Positions 1 to 6,788 of a DNA stretch of 9,932 nucleotides are shown one piece after another. Within the stretch, counting starts at the first letter, position 1; each line of letters starts with the position of its first letter. Both the position numbers and the translations under genes were made by a program. Source of the DNA: an uncultured Methylobacter sp. (GTDB lineage: Bacteria; Pseudomonadota; Gammaproteobacteria; Methylococcales; Methylomonadaceae); assembly GCA_903831545.1 (NCBI GenBank), contig CAIKYI010000190.1, forward strand, positions 1 to 9,932, written 5' to 3'. The notes below the pieces were generated by a model. The model searched no databases. It was not told the DNA's origin and saw only the letters and a list, made by a program, of their open reading frames with translations.

Positions 1-900
1 ATGAGTCAACGCAAACACCACAACAGTTCCAAACTGGTCTTTGGCATAAATACGCTTTATACCGATAAACCGCTGATTATGGGGATTTTAAATATTACCC
101 CGGATAGTTTTTCTGATGGCGGCAAATTTTCGGGTCTTGACCAAGCGATGCAGCAGGTCGAACTGATGTTGTCTGAAGGTGTGGATATTATCGATATCGG
201 TGGCGAGTCAACCCGACCTGGTGCTGATCTGGTTACAGCCAAAGAGCAGATTCAGCGGGTCGTTCCAGTGATTGAAGCCATTCGGCAACAGTTGGCCGAT
301 GATATTTTAATTAGCATCGATACAACCTTAAGTGAAGTTGCCAAAGCGGCGTTGGATGCCGGAGCGAATATTATCAATGATGTTTCGGGGGGCAGGGCGG
401 ATAAAGCAATCCTGACCTTGGCGGCTGAAACCGGGGTGCCGATTATTTTGATGCACAGCCTGGGCGTTTCCAAAACCATGCAAGATAACCCGTGCTATAT
501 TGACGTCGTTCAGGAAGTACTTGATGCGCTACGAAACAATATTGAGGCAGCCTTAAAAGCCGGGGTCATAAAAGAAGCGATTGCGATTGATCCTGGTATT
601 GGTTTTGGTAAACGCAAGCAGGACAACATTGAATTGCTGGCACATCTTGAGGCGTTAGTAGCTATGGGTTTTCCAGTGCTGTTAGGTACCAGTCGCAAGC
701 GTTTTATGGGGGCGATATGTGATGTTGCCGAGCCTTCTGAGCTGGTTACAGCGACTGCGGTAACCACGGCATTAGGGGTTATGGCGGGTGTGCAAATGTT
801 TCGGGTACATGATGTCAAAGAAAACCGGCAGGCGGCTGATGTGGCCTGGGCGATTAAACAGGCTTCCGGTCATGCCAAGGATGTCGTAAAAATAATTTAG
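1..900 (+). CDS. folP: Dihydropteroate synthase (FolP)
   Basis: This cytoplasmic enzyme of folate synthesis condenses 6-hydroxymethyl-dihydropterin diphosphate with p-aminobenzoate to give dihydropteroate. The 299-residue protein has the expected TIM-barrel signatures in order: MGILNITPDSFSDGG (27-41), IDIGGESTRPGA (64-75), SIDTT (105-109), IINDVSGG (124-131), DPGIGFGK (197-204), GTSRKRF (229-235) and the C-terminal RVHDV (268-272). The loop usually written MHMQG reads MHSLG here (151-155), a mild deviation. The ATG at base 1 gives about 26 residues before the first motif, which is normal for the family, so the gene is probably complete; its ribosome binding site lies outside the window. FolP is often followed by glmM, but here the next gene is convergent and unrelated. 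The assignment is secure. Confidence 0.97.
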   Translation: MSQRKHHNSSKLVFGINTLYTDKPLIMGILNITPDSFSDGGKFSGLDQAMQQVELMLSEGVDIIDIGGESTRPGADLVTAKEQIQRVVPVIEAIRQQLADDILISIDTTLSEVAKAALDAGANIINDVSGGRADKAILTLAAETGVPIILMHSLGVSKTMQDNPCYIDVVQEVLDALRNNIEAALKAGVIKEAIAIDPGIGFGKRKQDNIELLAHLEALVAMGFPVLLGTSRKRFMGAICDVAEPSELVTATAVTTALGVMAGVQMFRVHDVKENRQAADVAWAIKQASGHAKDVVKII

Positions 901-918
901 CCCGCTCAAATAAACCGG

Positions 919-983
919 TTGTGGGAGCGACACCTACATCGCGATTTTAAATTTTAGTCCCGATGTAGGCATCGCTCCCACAA
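919..983. repeat. REP-like palindrome between convergent genes
   Basis: Two 23-base arms (919-941 and 961-983) pair at 21 of 23 positions, with mismatches only at 931/971 and 932/970, around a 19-base AT-rich loop. The outer ends read TTGTGGGAGCGA and TCGCTCCCACAA, and the inner halves contain CCTACATCG and CGATGTAGG. From memory this resembles the GTGGGAGCG-type REP elements of pseudomonads and relatives, which are dispersed by RAYT transposases. It sits 19 bases after the folP stop and 52 bases beyond the end of the convergent DHH gene, so it could protect or end both transcripts. No strong T-run follows either arm, so it is not a textbook intrinsic terminator. Confidence 0.8.
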
Positions 984-992
984 TAAATGTCC

Positions 993-1017
993 GTCCAAAG
1001 CTGGACTAACGATTTTT
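993..1017 (+). terminator. Weak possible terminator after folP
   Basis: A five-pair stem GTCCA/TGGAC (993-997 and 1002-1006, loop AAGC) is followed after six bases by TTTTT at 1013-1017. The stem is short and the T-run is offset, so termination is only a possibility. The right arm can alternatively pair with the REP-like loop: TTAGTCC at 954-960 is complementary to GGACTAA at 1003-1009. Confidence 0.25.
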
Positions 1018-1034
1018 ACGATAATTCAGTATTA

Positions 1035-2006
1035 TCAGGAATAAAAGTCTTTAAACTTTCGGATAAAAATACTCAGCTGATCATTTGGCAAATGATTAAT
1101 GCCGGCTGCGGCTTTACGTCCGCCACCACTGGGAAAAGCCGAGCATAGTTGATCAGCACCAGGATGATTGTCCTCATTTTTATGGTTTAAGGGGGCTCTG
1201 ACACTTACCTGAAAAGTTTCATCCGGGTTATAAGTGATGACGGCATGTGCTCTGGCCGGATTAAGATTGGCTAGATCATTGCCAAGTACGCCGTTAACCC
1301 GTCTTGCCCAAACGGTGTCCGGTAGAATAGTTACGCAAATCGCGTTATTGTGATATTCAGGCGTAACAAGCTGGGCGTTACGCATGTCTTCCTGATAGCC
1401 CTGTTCAAGCTGCCTAAAGATTTCAGGATTGCCGCTGATAAAATCCAGAGGCGATTTGAAACCGGTCATTTCCTGATACAGTTTATCCGGTGCGAAATGC
1501 AGATCAGCCACGCAACTGCCGTAGCCGTTGTAATTTATGTAAATTCCCAGATTTTTGAGCTTTTCGAGAACGGAAGGTTTTAAATTCTGGCTTGCTGCAA
1601 GTTGGTTGGCGCTGCGGGTTAAGTTGTCGCCAAAGGCTGCTGAAATCGCCCATAACGGATATTGTCCATTTAGATATTGATTAACCAGCAGACTGGTACA
1701 GATGGTGCTATCGGTATTAATCAGTGTGGTAAAGTTCGGGTGTTGTTGAATCTCGCCTGACTGGTGATGATCGACATAAAAAATATGCGCCCCCTGCTTT
1801 AAAAACATTTCAACTTGCGAACTGTTTTTTTGCAGTGAAATATCAAGTACCGTGATCTGATCGCCTGCATTTACGGTAAATTTGTCAAGTAATTGTATGT
1901 CGCGTTTAACGCCGGTAACCAGTTGGGCTGAAACCGGCATAGCCAAACGAAGCTGAATAAGTGCGCAAATGCCGTCGGCATCACCATTAAATACATCAAA
2001 ATACAT
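1035..2006 (-). CDS. DHH/DHHA1-family phosphoesterase, function unknown
   Basis: The 323-residue soluble protein has the layout of DHH phosphoesterases, metal-dependent enzymes that hydrolyse phosphodiester or phosphoanhydride bonds (RecJ, NrnA-type nanoRNase/pAp phosphatase, exopolyphosphatase). Visible motifs are NGDADG (7-12, motif I with D9 and D11), VLDIS (53-57, D55), the name-giving VDHH (78-81), FGDN (125-128, D127), and a C-terminal DHHA1-type glycine-rich motif GGGRKAAAG (294-302). The first metal-ligand position, usually His (HxDxD) or Asp (RecJ DYDADG), is Asn7 here, which may shift metal or substrate preference. No signal peptide is seen. GGAA lies six bases before the ATG. The gene begins 26 bases after murU ends on the same strand and is probably the last gene of the amgK-murU operon. 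The substrate is unknown; a nucleotide or oligonucleotide is a guess from the family. Confidence 0.85.
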   Translation of the reverse strand: MYFDVFNGDADGICALIQLRLAMPVSAQLVTGVKRDIQLLDKFTVNAGDQITVLDISLQKNSSQVEMFLKQGAHIFYVDHHQSGEIQQHPNFTTLINTDSTICTSLLVNQYLNGQYPLWAISAAFGDNLTRSANQLAASQNLKPSVLEKLKNLGIYINYNGYGSCVADLHFAPDKLYQEMTGFKSPLDFISGNPEIFRQLEQGYQEDMRNAQLVTPEYHNNAICVTILPDTVWARRVNGVLGNDLANLNPARAHAVITYNPDETFQVSVRAPLNHKNEDNHPGADQLCSAFPSGGGRKAAAGINHLPNDQLSIFIRKFKDFYS

Positions 2007-2032
2007 AAGTTATTCCGAATAAGGCATGAAAT

Positions 2033-2710
2033 TTAATTTGTTTTTTGCAGTGTGTAGTAAAGATCAAGTTCCTGCAAGCGTTCCGGTGTGCCTATATCCA
2101 TCCAGAAACCGTTCAATTTTTGTCCCGAAACCCGACCGTTGGCTATCTCTTGGCGTAATAATGGTCCCAGTTTGCAAGATCCGGCAGGGATATTGTAAAA
2201 CAGTTCGGCTCGATACAGACCAATGCCGCTAAAAGTGAATTGTTTGCTAGTGTTTGCAATGACATGGCCCGAATTATCGAGGCCAAAATCGCCGTCCGGG
2301 TGATGCTCGGGATTATCGACAAGAACCAGATGCGCCAAATCTACAGGCCGGTTTTTGAGGTCTGTAAAATCAAAGTCTGTGGCGATGTCGCCATTGACCA
2401 CCAGAAAAACCTCCTTATCTAACAAGGGCAGGGCCTTAATGATACCCCCAGCTGTTTCCAGTGCCTGTTCGCCTTCCGGGGAATAGTGGATTTTTGCGCC
2501 TAACTGGTTGCCGTTGCCCAGGCGCTCTTCTATTTGCTGACCAAGATGCGCATGGTTGATGACTATCTCGGTAAAACCGGCCTTGACCAGTTGCTTGATA
2601 GTATATTCGATTAGCGGCTTGCCGGCAGCCTGAAGCAAGGGTTTTGGGGTGTTATCAGTAAGCGGGCGCATTCTTTCGCCGCGCCCTGCTGCTAAAATCA
2701 TTGCTTTCAT
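2033..2710 (-). CDS. murU: N-acetylmuramate alpha-1-phosphate uridylyltransferase (MurU)
   Basis: MurU joins UTP and MurNAc-alpha-1-phosphate to make UDP-MurNAc, the second committed step of the peptidoglycan recycling shunt known from Pseudomonas. The 225-residue protein is a nucleotidyltransferase: LAAGRGERMRPLT (6-18) is the nucleotide-binding signature, followed by PKPLL (22-26), the metal-binding NGD (106-108) and a C-terminal GFWMDIGTPERL (201-212). Length matches MurU (about 223 residues) better than RmlA or GlmU. An upstream in-frame ATG (2815) would add 35 residues lying inside the amgK coding end with no resemblance to the fold. The start at 2710 puts the signature in its usual place and has GGAG at 2718-2721, seven bases upstream, so I chose it. 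It follows amgK after 37 bases. The kinase partner next door favours MurU over other NTP-transferases. Confidence 0.9.
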   Translation of the reverse strand: MKAMILAAGRGERMRPLTDNTPKPLLQAAGKPLIEYTIKQLVKAGFTEIVINHAHLGQQIEERLGNGNQLGAKIHYSPEGEQALETAGGIIKALPLLDKEVFLVVNGDIATDFDFTDLKNRPVDLAHLVLVDNPEHHPDGDFGLDNSGHVIANTSKQFTFSGIGLYRAELFYNIPAGSCKLGPLLRQEIANGRVSGQKLNGFWMDIGTPERLQELDLYYTLQKTN

Positions 2711-2731
2711 GCTTCGACTCCGCTCAGCACG
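2708..2731. repeat. Palindromic repeat-like element carrying the murU start site
   Basis: Read on the minus strand, CGTGCT and AGCATG (2726-2731 and 2708-2713) form a six-pair stem, one pair being G-U, around the 12-base loop GAGCGGAGTCGA. The core CTGAGCGGAGTCGAAG is, from memory, a very common dispersed intergenic repeat in many bacteria. The loop contains the GGAG used as murU ribosome binding site, and the distal arm ends in the murU ATG. Copy number in this genome cannot be judged from one window. Confidence 0.5.
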
Positions 2732-2747
2732 GGTGCTTTGGCTTTGC

Positions 2748-3719
2748 TCATAACTGGTGTAATCTGTTCGTGACAGGTATAACCTGTTCACGTAAAAAGT
2801 CATTGAATTTGGCAAGCTCTGGGTATGCCGCGCAAACTGTGGTGACGTAGTTTAAAGTTCGGGGTATGTCGTCCAGATAGTTTGATTTTCCGTCTCTCAA
2901 ATGCAAGCGGGAAAAAATGCCGATGGCTTTAAGATGGCGCTGAAGTCCCATCAGATCGAACCAGCGTTTAAATTGTTCAGCACTACAGGAAAGCAGTTCT
3001 GCCTGCCGGAGACGTTCAAAATAACTGTCTCGCCATTGTTCGACTTGTTGTTCAGGCCAGGCGATATAACAATCACGTAATAAGGAAGCTAGGTCATAAG
3101 TAATCGGGCCAATGACAGCATCCTGAAAATCAATCACGCCCGGCGAGTCATTGGTTAAAAACATCAGATTACGGGAATGATAATCCCGATGCACGCAGAT
3201 TGAGGGTTGCTCAAGCGCAGAATTAGTGAGTATTGTGCGGACATCATTCCAAATCTGCTCGGATATTTCTAGATCCAGGAGCTGACCTAAAAACCACTCG
3301 TCGAAAATAGCCAGTTCTCTGTGTAATAGGGCTTGGTCATAGCTGGGTAGTCCGGCGTTTTGCAGGGATGTTTGGGTTTGCAGTTTGAACAAACTGTCAA
3401 AAGCGCTTTGATACAAAGCGTTAGCTGTGTTTGCATTAAGTTGATCAAGAAAACATTGGCTACCAAAATCCTCCAGCAGTAAAAATCCGTCTGTCAGGTT
3501 CTGTTGAAATATGTTGGGCACGTTAACTTGAGCTTGGCTTAATAATTTGGCAACGCTTATAAAAGCAGCAATATTTTCCTGGGCGGGTGGCGCATCCATG
3601 ACAATAAATTGCCCGTTTGGCGTGCTGATCCTGAAATAACGACGGAAACTGGCGTCGCTGGAAGCGGCTTCACAATCTGTGATGATCAGCAGCAAATCGT
3701 TTTCAAGCCAGTCGAACAT
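2748..3719 (-). CDS. amgK: N-acetylmuramate/N-acetylglucosamine anomeric kinase (AmgK)
   Basis: AmgK phosphorylates recovered MurNAc (and GlcNAc) at the anomeric carbon with ATP, feeding MurU. The protein belongs to the aminoglycoside phosphotransferase/choline kinase fold. The catalytic loop VHRDYHSRNLMF (counted from the upstream Met, H187, D189, N194) and the metal-binding VIDFQDAVIGP (D207) followed by TYDLASLLRD are clear. The N-lobe shows SDASFRRYFRI (31-41) and FLLLEDFG (89-96). Three starts are possible: ATG at 3749, 3746 or 3719. I chose 3719 (323 residues) because a TATACT box at 3767-3772 would leave only about ten leader bases for the upstream ATGs; none has a good ribosome binding site, so this is uncertain. 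The family alone covers many kinases; adjacent murU and the divergent lptD neighbour make AmgK the best call. Confidence 0.88.
   Translation of the reverse strand: MFDWLENDLLLIITDCEAASSDASFRRYFRISTPNGQFIVMDAPPAQENIAAFISVAKLLSQAQVNVPNIFQQNLTDGFLLLEDFGSQCFLDQLNANTANALYQSAFDSLFKLQTQTSLQNAGLPSYDQALLHRELAIFDEWFLGQLLDLEISEQIWNDVRTILTNSALEQPSICVHRDYHSRNLMFLTNDSPGVIDFQDAVIGPITYDLASLLRDCYIAWPEQQVEQWRDSYFERLRQAELLSCSAEQFKRWFDLMGLQRHLKAIGIFSRLHLRDGKSNYLDDIPRTLNYVTTVCAAYPELAKFNDFLREQVIPVTNRLHQL
2769..2792 (-). other. Hairpin at the 3' end of amgK
   Basis: CGTGACAGGT (2769-2778) and ACCTGTTCACG (2782-2792) pair over ten bases with one bulged base and a three-base loop. The structure lies in the last codons of amgK, some 60 bases upstream of the murU start on the transcript. 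No T-run follows. It could affect mRNA stability between amgK and murU, or be a chance result of the coding sequence (VIPVT). Confidence 0.4.
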
Positions 3720-3749
3720 CGTTATCGTTCTTAAGTCTTCAGGCATCAT

Positions 3750-3854
3750 GATGTTTAGGATAGATTAGTATAAAGTTGGGGTAGTGAGGTAAAATTAACG
3801 TCCGGCATTTTATTCGATTTATGATTCACTACGCTACTTTACTTGACCTTACCT
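3750..3854. promoter_or_regulatory. Divergent upstream region of amgK and lptD
   Basis: About 105-135 bases separate the two divergent operons and should hold both promoters. On the minus strand TATACT (3767-3772) is a good -10 box for amgK-murU, though no convincing TTGACA stands 16-18 bases upstream of it. On the plus strand TATGAT (3820-3825) could serve lptD, with a leader of about 23 bases to the ATG at 3855, again without a good -35. I see no clear sigma-E box (GGAACTT/TCTGA), which drives lptD in E. coli. These are visual calls only. Confidence 0.4.
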
Positions 3855-6788
3855 ATGCGCAGCCGTTTTTTACTGTTTTTTTTACCTTCCATTTATGCAG
3901 CTACCAGCAATGCGAACGAAGCACTCTGGAATTGTGAGCAAAACAAAGATAGCAAAGAGTGGGTTTGCACAGGTGAAAAAAAACCTGCGGAAATTGCCGG
4001 TAAGGCAAATACGCCAGCCATTATTCAGCCCGTAGAAGCGATCAAACCTTCGGTTGCTAACAAACCTGAAATAATCGATACCGATAAAACGCCCGAGTCA
4101 GATCAGCCCTCAGCGAATGCTGTGCAGAGTCCCGTTACAGAAATGCCATCAACAGCAGTTAAAGTAAAACCTGTCGCACTGGATAGTATAGAGCCAAAGG
4201 AAGTGCCTGCCGAGGTTGTTAGTGGGCAGCAACGAAATACTTCTGCCTCGCCGGTTAGCGCTAACGTCCAGAAAGATAAAGGAGTAGTAAGCGTTGAGAC
4301 CAGTCCTACTGCTGAGCCATCTGCCGATTCAAAAAACACTCTTCAAACTGAAGTTAATCGTCCAGGTTGGACCTGTGGTGCCAATGCAGCAGATCAGAAC
4401 TGGGATTGTAAGCTGGCAGGTTCTGACCCGAAGGGGCAGGTCCGGACGATTGAAACTTCGGACTCGGGACTCAGTTTATTGACGCCCGCATTTGATTATA
4501 ATGAAGAGCAAACCTTCGGCAATATTAAATCGCAATTAAAATATGATCCCTGGCAAAACTGTTTGGCGCCCAGAGGTACCAAAAAAGTGCTGTCTAAACA
4601 GAACACCAAAGATGCGATGCCCCTGGACATTAATTCAAATTATGCTGAAGTATTTGATAATGAAATTTACAGTTATACGGGCAATGTAGAAATGATGCAC
4701 GCTGATCAGCGTTCAGTCTCAAAGAAGGCCAGCTATGACAATGTTTCCGGTGCCTTGGATTTGCAGGGCAGTGTTTATTATAGTGATGAGGAGTTGGCTC
4801 TTCACAGTGAGTCGGCCTCCATTAACCTCAATTCCGATCAGGCAAAATTAAGGGATGCCCTGTTTATTTCTCCGGTTACACCAATTAGAGGCCGGGCAAA
4901 AACGATTTATCGGGATAGCAGCACCTTGTCACGCTATCAAGACGTGGCCTACACCAGTTGCCGTCCCGGCAATCAGGATTGGGTTATGCATGCCAGTGAA
5001 CTGAAAATGAATAAAGCAACTGGCCAGGGCTCTGCCAGAAATGCCTGGCTGGAATTTAAAGGCACGCCTGTTTTTTATACGCCACATATTGGTTTTCCGA
5101 TTGATAACAGAAGGCTTTCCGGCTTTCTTGCTCCTAACTTTGGTAATACGACACGAGGCGGATTTAGCGCTTCTACACCCTATTACTGGAACATAGCGCC
5201 TAATTATGACGCTACCTTAAGACCACGCTATCTTTCAAAGAGGGGAGCCGTCCTGGGAGGTAGTTTTAGATATTTGACGGAAATGTCCAGGGGAATTGCC
5301 AGCCTTGAGTATATGCCTTATGACAGCATTATGGACAGGTCGAGGTATGAAGCGGTTTTTAAGAACACCACCCAATTAACATCTCATATCAGTTCAAATC
5401 TGGAATTGAACAATGTATCGGATAAATACTATTTTTCTGATTTGGGTAACGCACTCAATACCACTACTTATAGCAGTTTTCTGTTAAGTCAGGCAAATCT
5501 GGCTTATGTAAACACCGGCGTTTCTTTAAGGGGCCATGCCGATAGTTATCAATCGATCGATCCCGCGATTACCAATTACAGTATGCCCTATCGGAGATTG
5601 CCGCAAGTTAACCTGAATTTAAATCACGCCTTCGATTTCATGCCGTTAAATACGTTAATGGATGCCGAGTATGTTTATTTTCAGCAGGATGTTTTAGTCA
5701 ATGCGCAGCGCACCAATATCAAACCCGCCGTCAGTTTTCCCCTGAAAACGCCTGGGAGTTATTTAACCCCCAAACTTTCCTTGCAGTCTACCCAGTACTT
5801 GTTAAGCGATCCAACTATAGCTAGCAGTTCAACAAGTATTTCAAGAACATTGCCCATTATTTCTACGGATAGCGGATTGTATTTTGAAAAAAATGTCAAT
5901 TTTTCTGACAGATCTTATCTACACACACTTGAACCACGCTTATTTTATTTGTATGTTCCCAGGGTAGGTCAGAGCAACATTCCCATTTTTGATACCGGTT
6001 TAATCGATTCTTCATTTAACAGTTTATTTCTGGAGAATCGCTTTAGCGGAACTGATAGGATTCAGGATGCCAATCAGTTAACTGGGGCGCTAACGACGCG
6101 CTTGGTTGATGCGAAATCAGGTAAGGAAAGGCTGAAACTGAGTGTCGGTCAAATAGCTTATTTTCAGAATAGGGAAGTTACATTACCTGGCTACCCTTTA
6201 GAAACTAACAGGTTTTCCAATCTGGTGACTGAGCTAAATGCCGGCTTGACGGATCATGTTTCACTGAGCACGGGAACACAATGGGATCCATATTTGAATG
6301 AGATTGTCAGACACACTTCCGGTTTGCATTATCTTAATAAACCAGAGGCTAATATGCCGAGTGAGATTTTTAATGTGGGTTATCGCTACAGAAAAAACAC
6401 GCTTATTCCTGAAGGGGCTTTAGCTGGTACCAGACCTTATGACATTATTCAAAGTGATGTTTCCTTCCATTGGCCGGTTTATAAAGACTGGTCTGCGGTT
6501 GGGCGCTGGACTTATTCGTTGCTGAATGACACAACGCAGGAAAGTTTTTTTGGTGTGGAAAAAGAAAGTTGCTGCTGGGCTTTCCGGATTATTGGGCGGC
6601 GCTGGATAAATAGTGTATCTCTGCTTGCAAATAATCCTAACAATACCCCTACTGTCCTTAATGCTACGGGTGCTTCTCAGTCAGGTATATTTTTTGAGTT
6701 AGAGCTTAAAGGCCTAAGCGGTTTTGGAGAAAAACTGGATACATTCTTTGAAAAGCAAATTTATGGTTATCGGAAAACTCAAAAATGA
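3855..6788 (+). CDS. lptD: LPS-assembly protein LptD
   Basis: LptD is the outer-membrane beta-barrel that, with lipoprotein LptE, receives LPS from the LptA bridge and inserts it into the outer leaflet. The 977-residue product has a Sec signal peptide (basic MRSR, hydrophobic core to about residue 16, likely cut near 20), a Pro/Glu/Thr-rich linker (about 40-170), an LptA-like jellyroll (about 255-390) and the barrel. The family core from PVFYTP through FPIDNRRLSGFL to PNYDATL (about 405-456) is unmistakable. Cys236, Cys369 and the adjacent pair Cys906-Cys907 match the Cys set (31, 173, 724, 725 in E. coli) that forms the interdomain disulfides. It is about 190 residues longer than E. coli LptD, nearly all N-terminal, and carries W-x-C-x8-W-x-C twice (25-38, 172-185). 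The ATG at 3855 gives a normal signal peptide; a TTG at 3843 would add four residues. No clear ribosome binding site is seen. Confidence 0.97.
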   Translation: MRSRFLLFFLPSIYAATSNANEALWNCEQNKDSKEWVCTGEKKPAEIAGKANTPAIIQPVEAIKPSVANKPEIIDTDKTPESDQPSANAVQSPVTEMPSTAVKVKPVALDSIEPKEVPAEVVSGQQRNTSASPVSANVQKDKGVVSVETSPTAEPSADSKNTLQTEVNRPGWTCGANAADQNWDCKLAGSDPKGQVRTIETSDSGLSLLTPAFDYNEEQTFGNIKSQLKYDPWQNCLAPRGTKKVLSKQNTKDAMPLDINSNYAEVFDNEIYSYTGNVEMMHADQRSVSKKASYDNVSGALDLQGSVYYSDEELALHSESASINLNSDQAKLRDALFISPVTPIRGRAKTIYRDSSTLSRYQDVAYTSCRPGNQDWVMHASELKMNKATGQGSARNAWLEFKGTPVFYTPHIGFPIDNRRLSGFLAPNFGNTTRGGFSASTPYYWNIAPNYDATLRPRYLSKRGAVLGGSFRYLTEMSRGIASLEYMPYDSIMDRSRYEAVFKNTTQLTSHISSNLELNNVSDKYYFSDLGNALNTTTYSSFLLSQANLAYVNTGVSLRGHADSYQSIDPAITNYSMPYRRLPQVNLNLNHAFDFMPLNTLMDAEYVYFQQDVLVNAQRTNIKPAVSFPLKTPGSYLTPKLSLQSTQYLLSDPTIASSSTSISRTLPIISTDSGLYFEKNVNFSDRSYLHTLEPRLFYLYVPRVGQSNIPIFDTGLIDSSFNSLFLENRFSGTDRIQDANQLTGALTTRLVDAKSGKERLKLSVGQIAYFQNREVTLPGYPLETNRFSNLVTELNAGLTDHVSLSTGTQWDPYLNEIVRHTSGLHYLNKPEANMPSEIFNVGYRYRKNTLIPEGALAGTRPYDIIQSDVSFHWPVYKDWSAVGRWTYSLLNDTTQESFFGVEKESCCWAFRIIGRRWINSVSLLANNPNNTPTVLNATGASQSGIFFELELKGLSGFGEKLDTFFEKQIYGYRKTQK

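Noticed and set aside
1350..1583. Plus-strand ORFs inside the DHH and murU genes (1350-1583, 2026-2232, 2240-2422)
   Set aside because: They are antisense to genes with full motif sets and show no domain of their own.
2711..2815. An N-terminal extension of MurU starting at 2815
   Set aside because: The added 35 residues overlap the amgK coding end, contain the intergenic repeat-like bases and do not resemble the nucleotidyltransferase fold; the start at 2710 has a well-placed GGAG.
3843..3854. TTG start for LptD
   Set aside because: It adds only four residues before a normal signal peptide and has no better ribosome binding site than the ATG at 3855.
4103..4339. Minus-strand ORF inside lptD
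   Set aside because: It lies opposite the low-complexity Pro/Thr/Glu-rich linker of a certain gene, and its Ser/Thr-rich product is what the antisense of such a linker gives.
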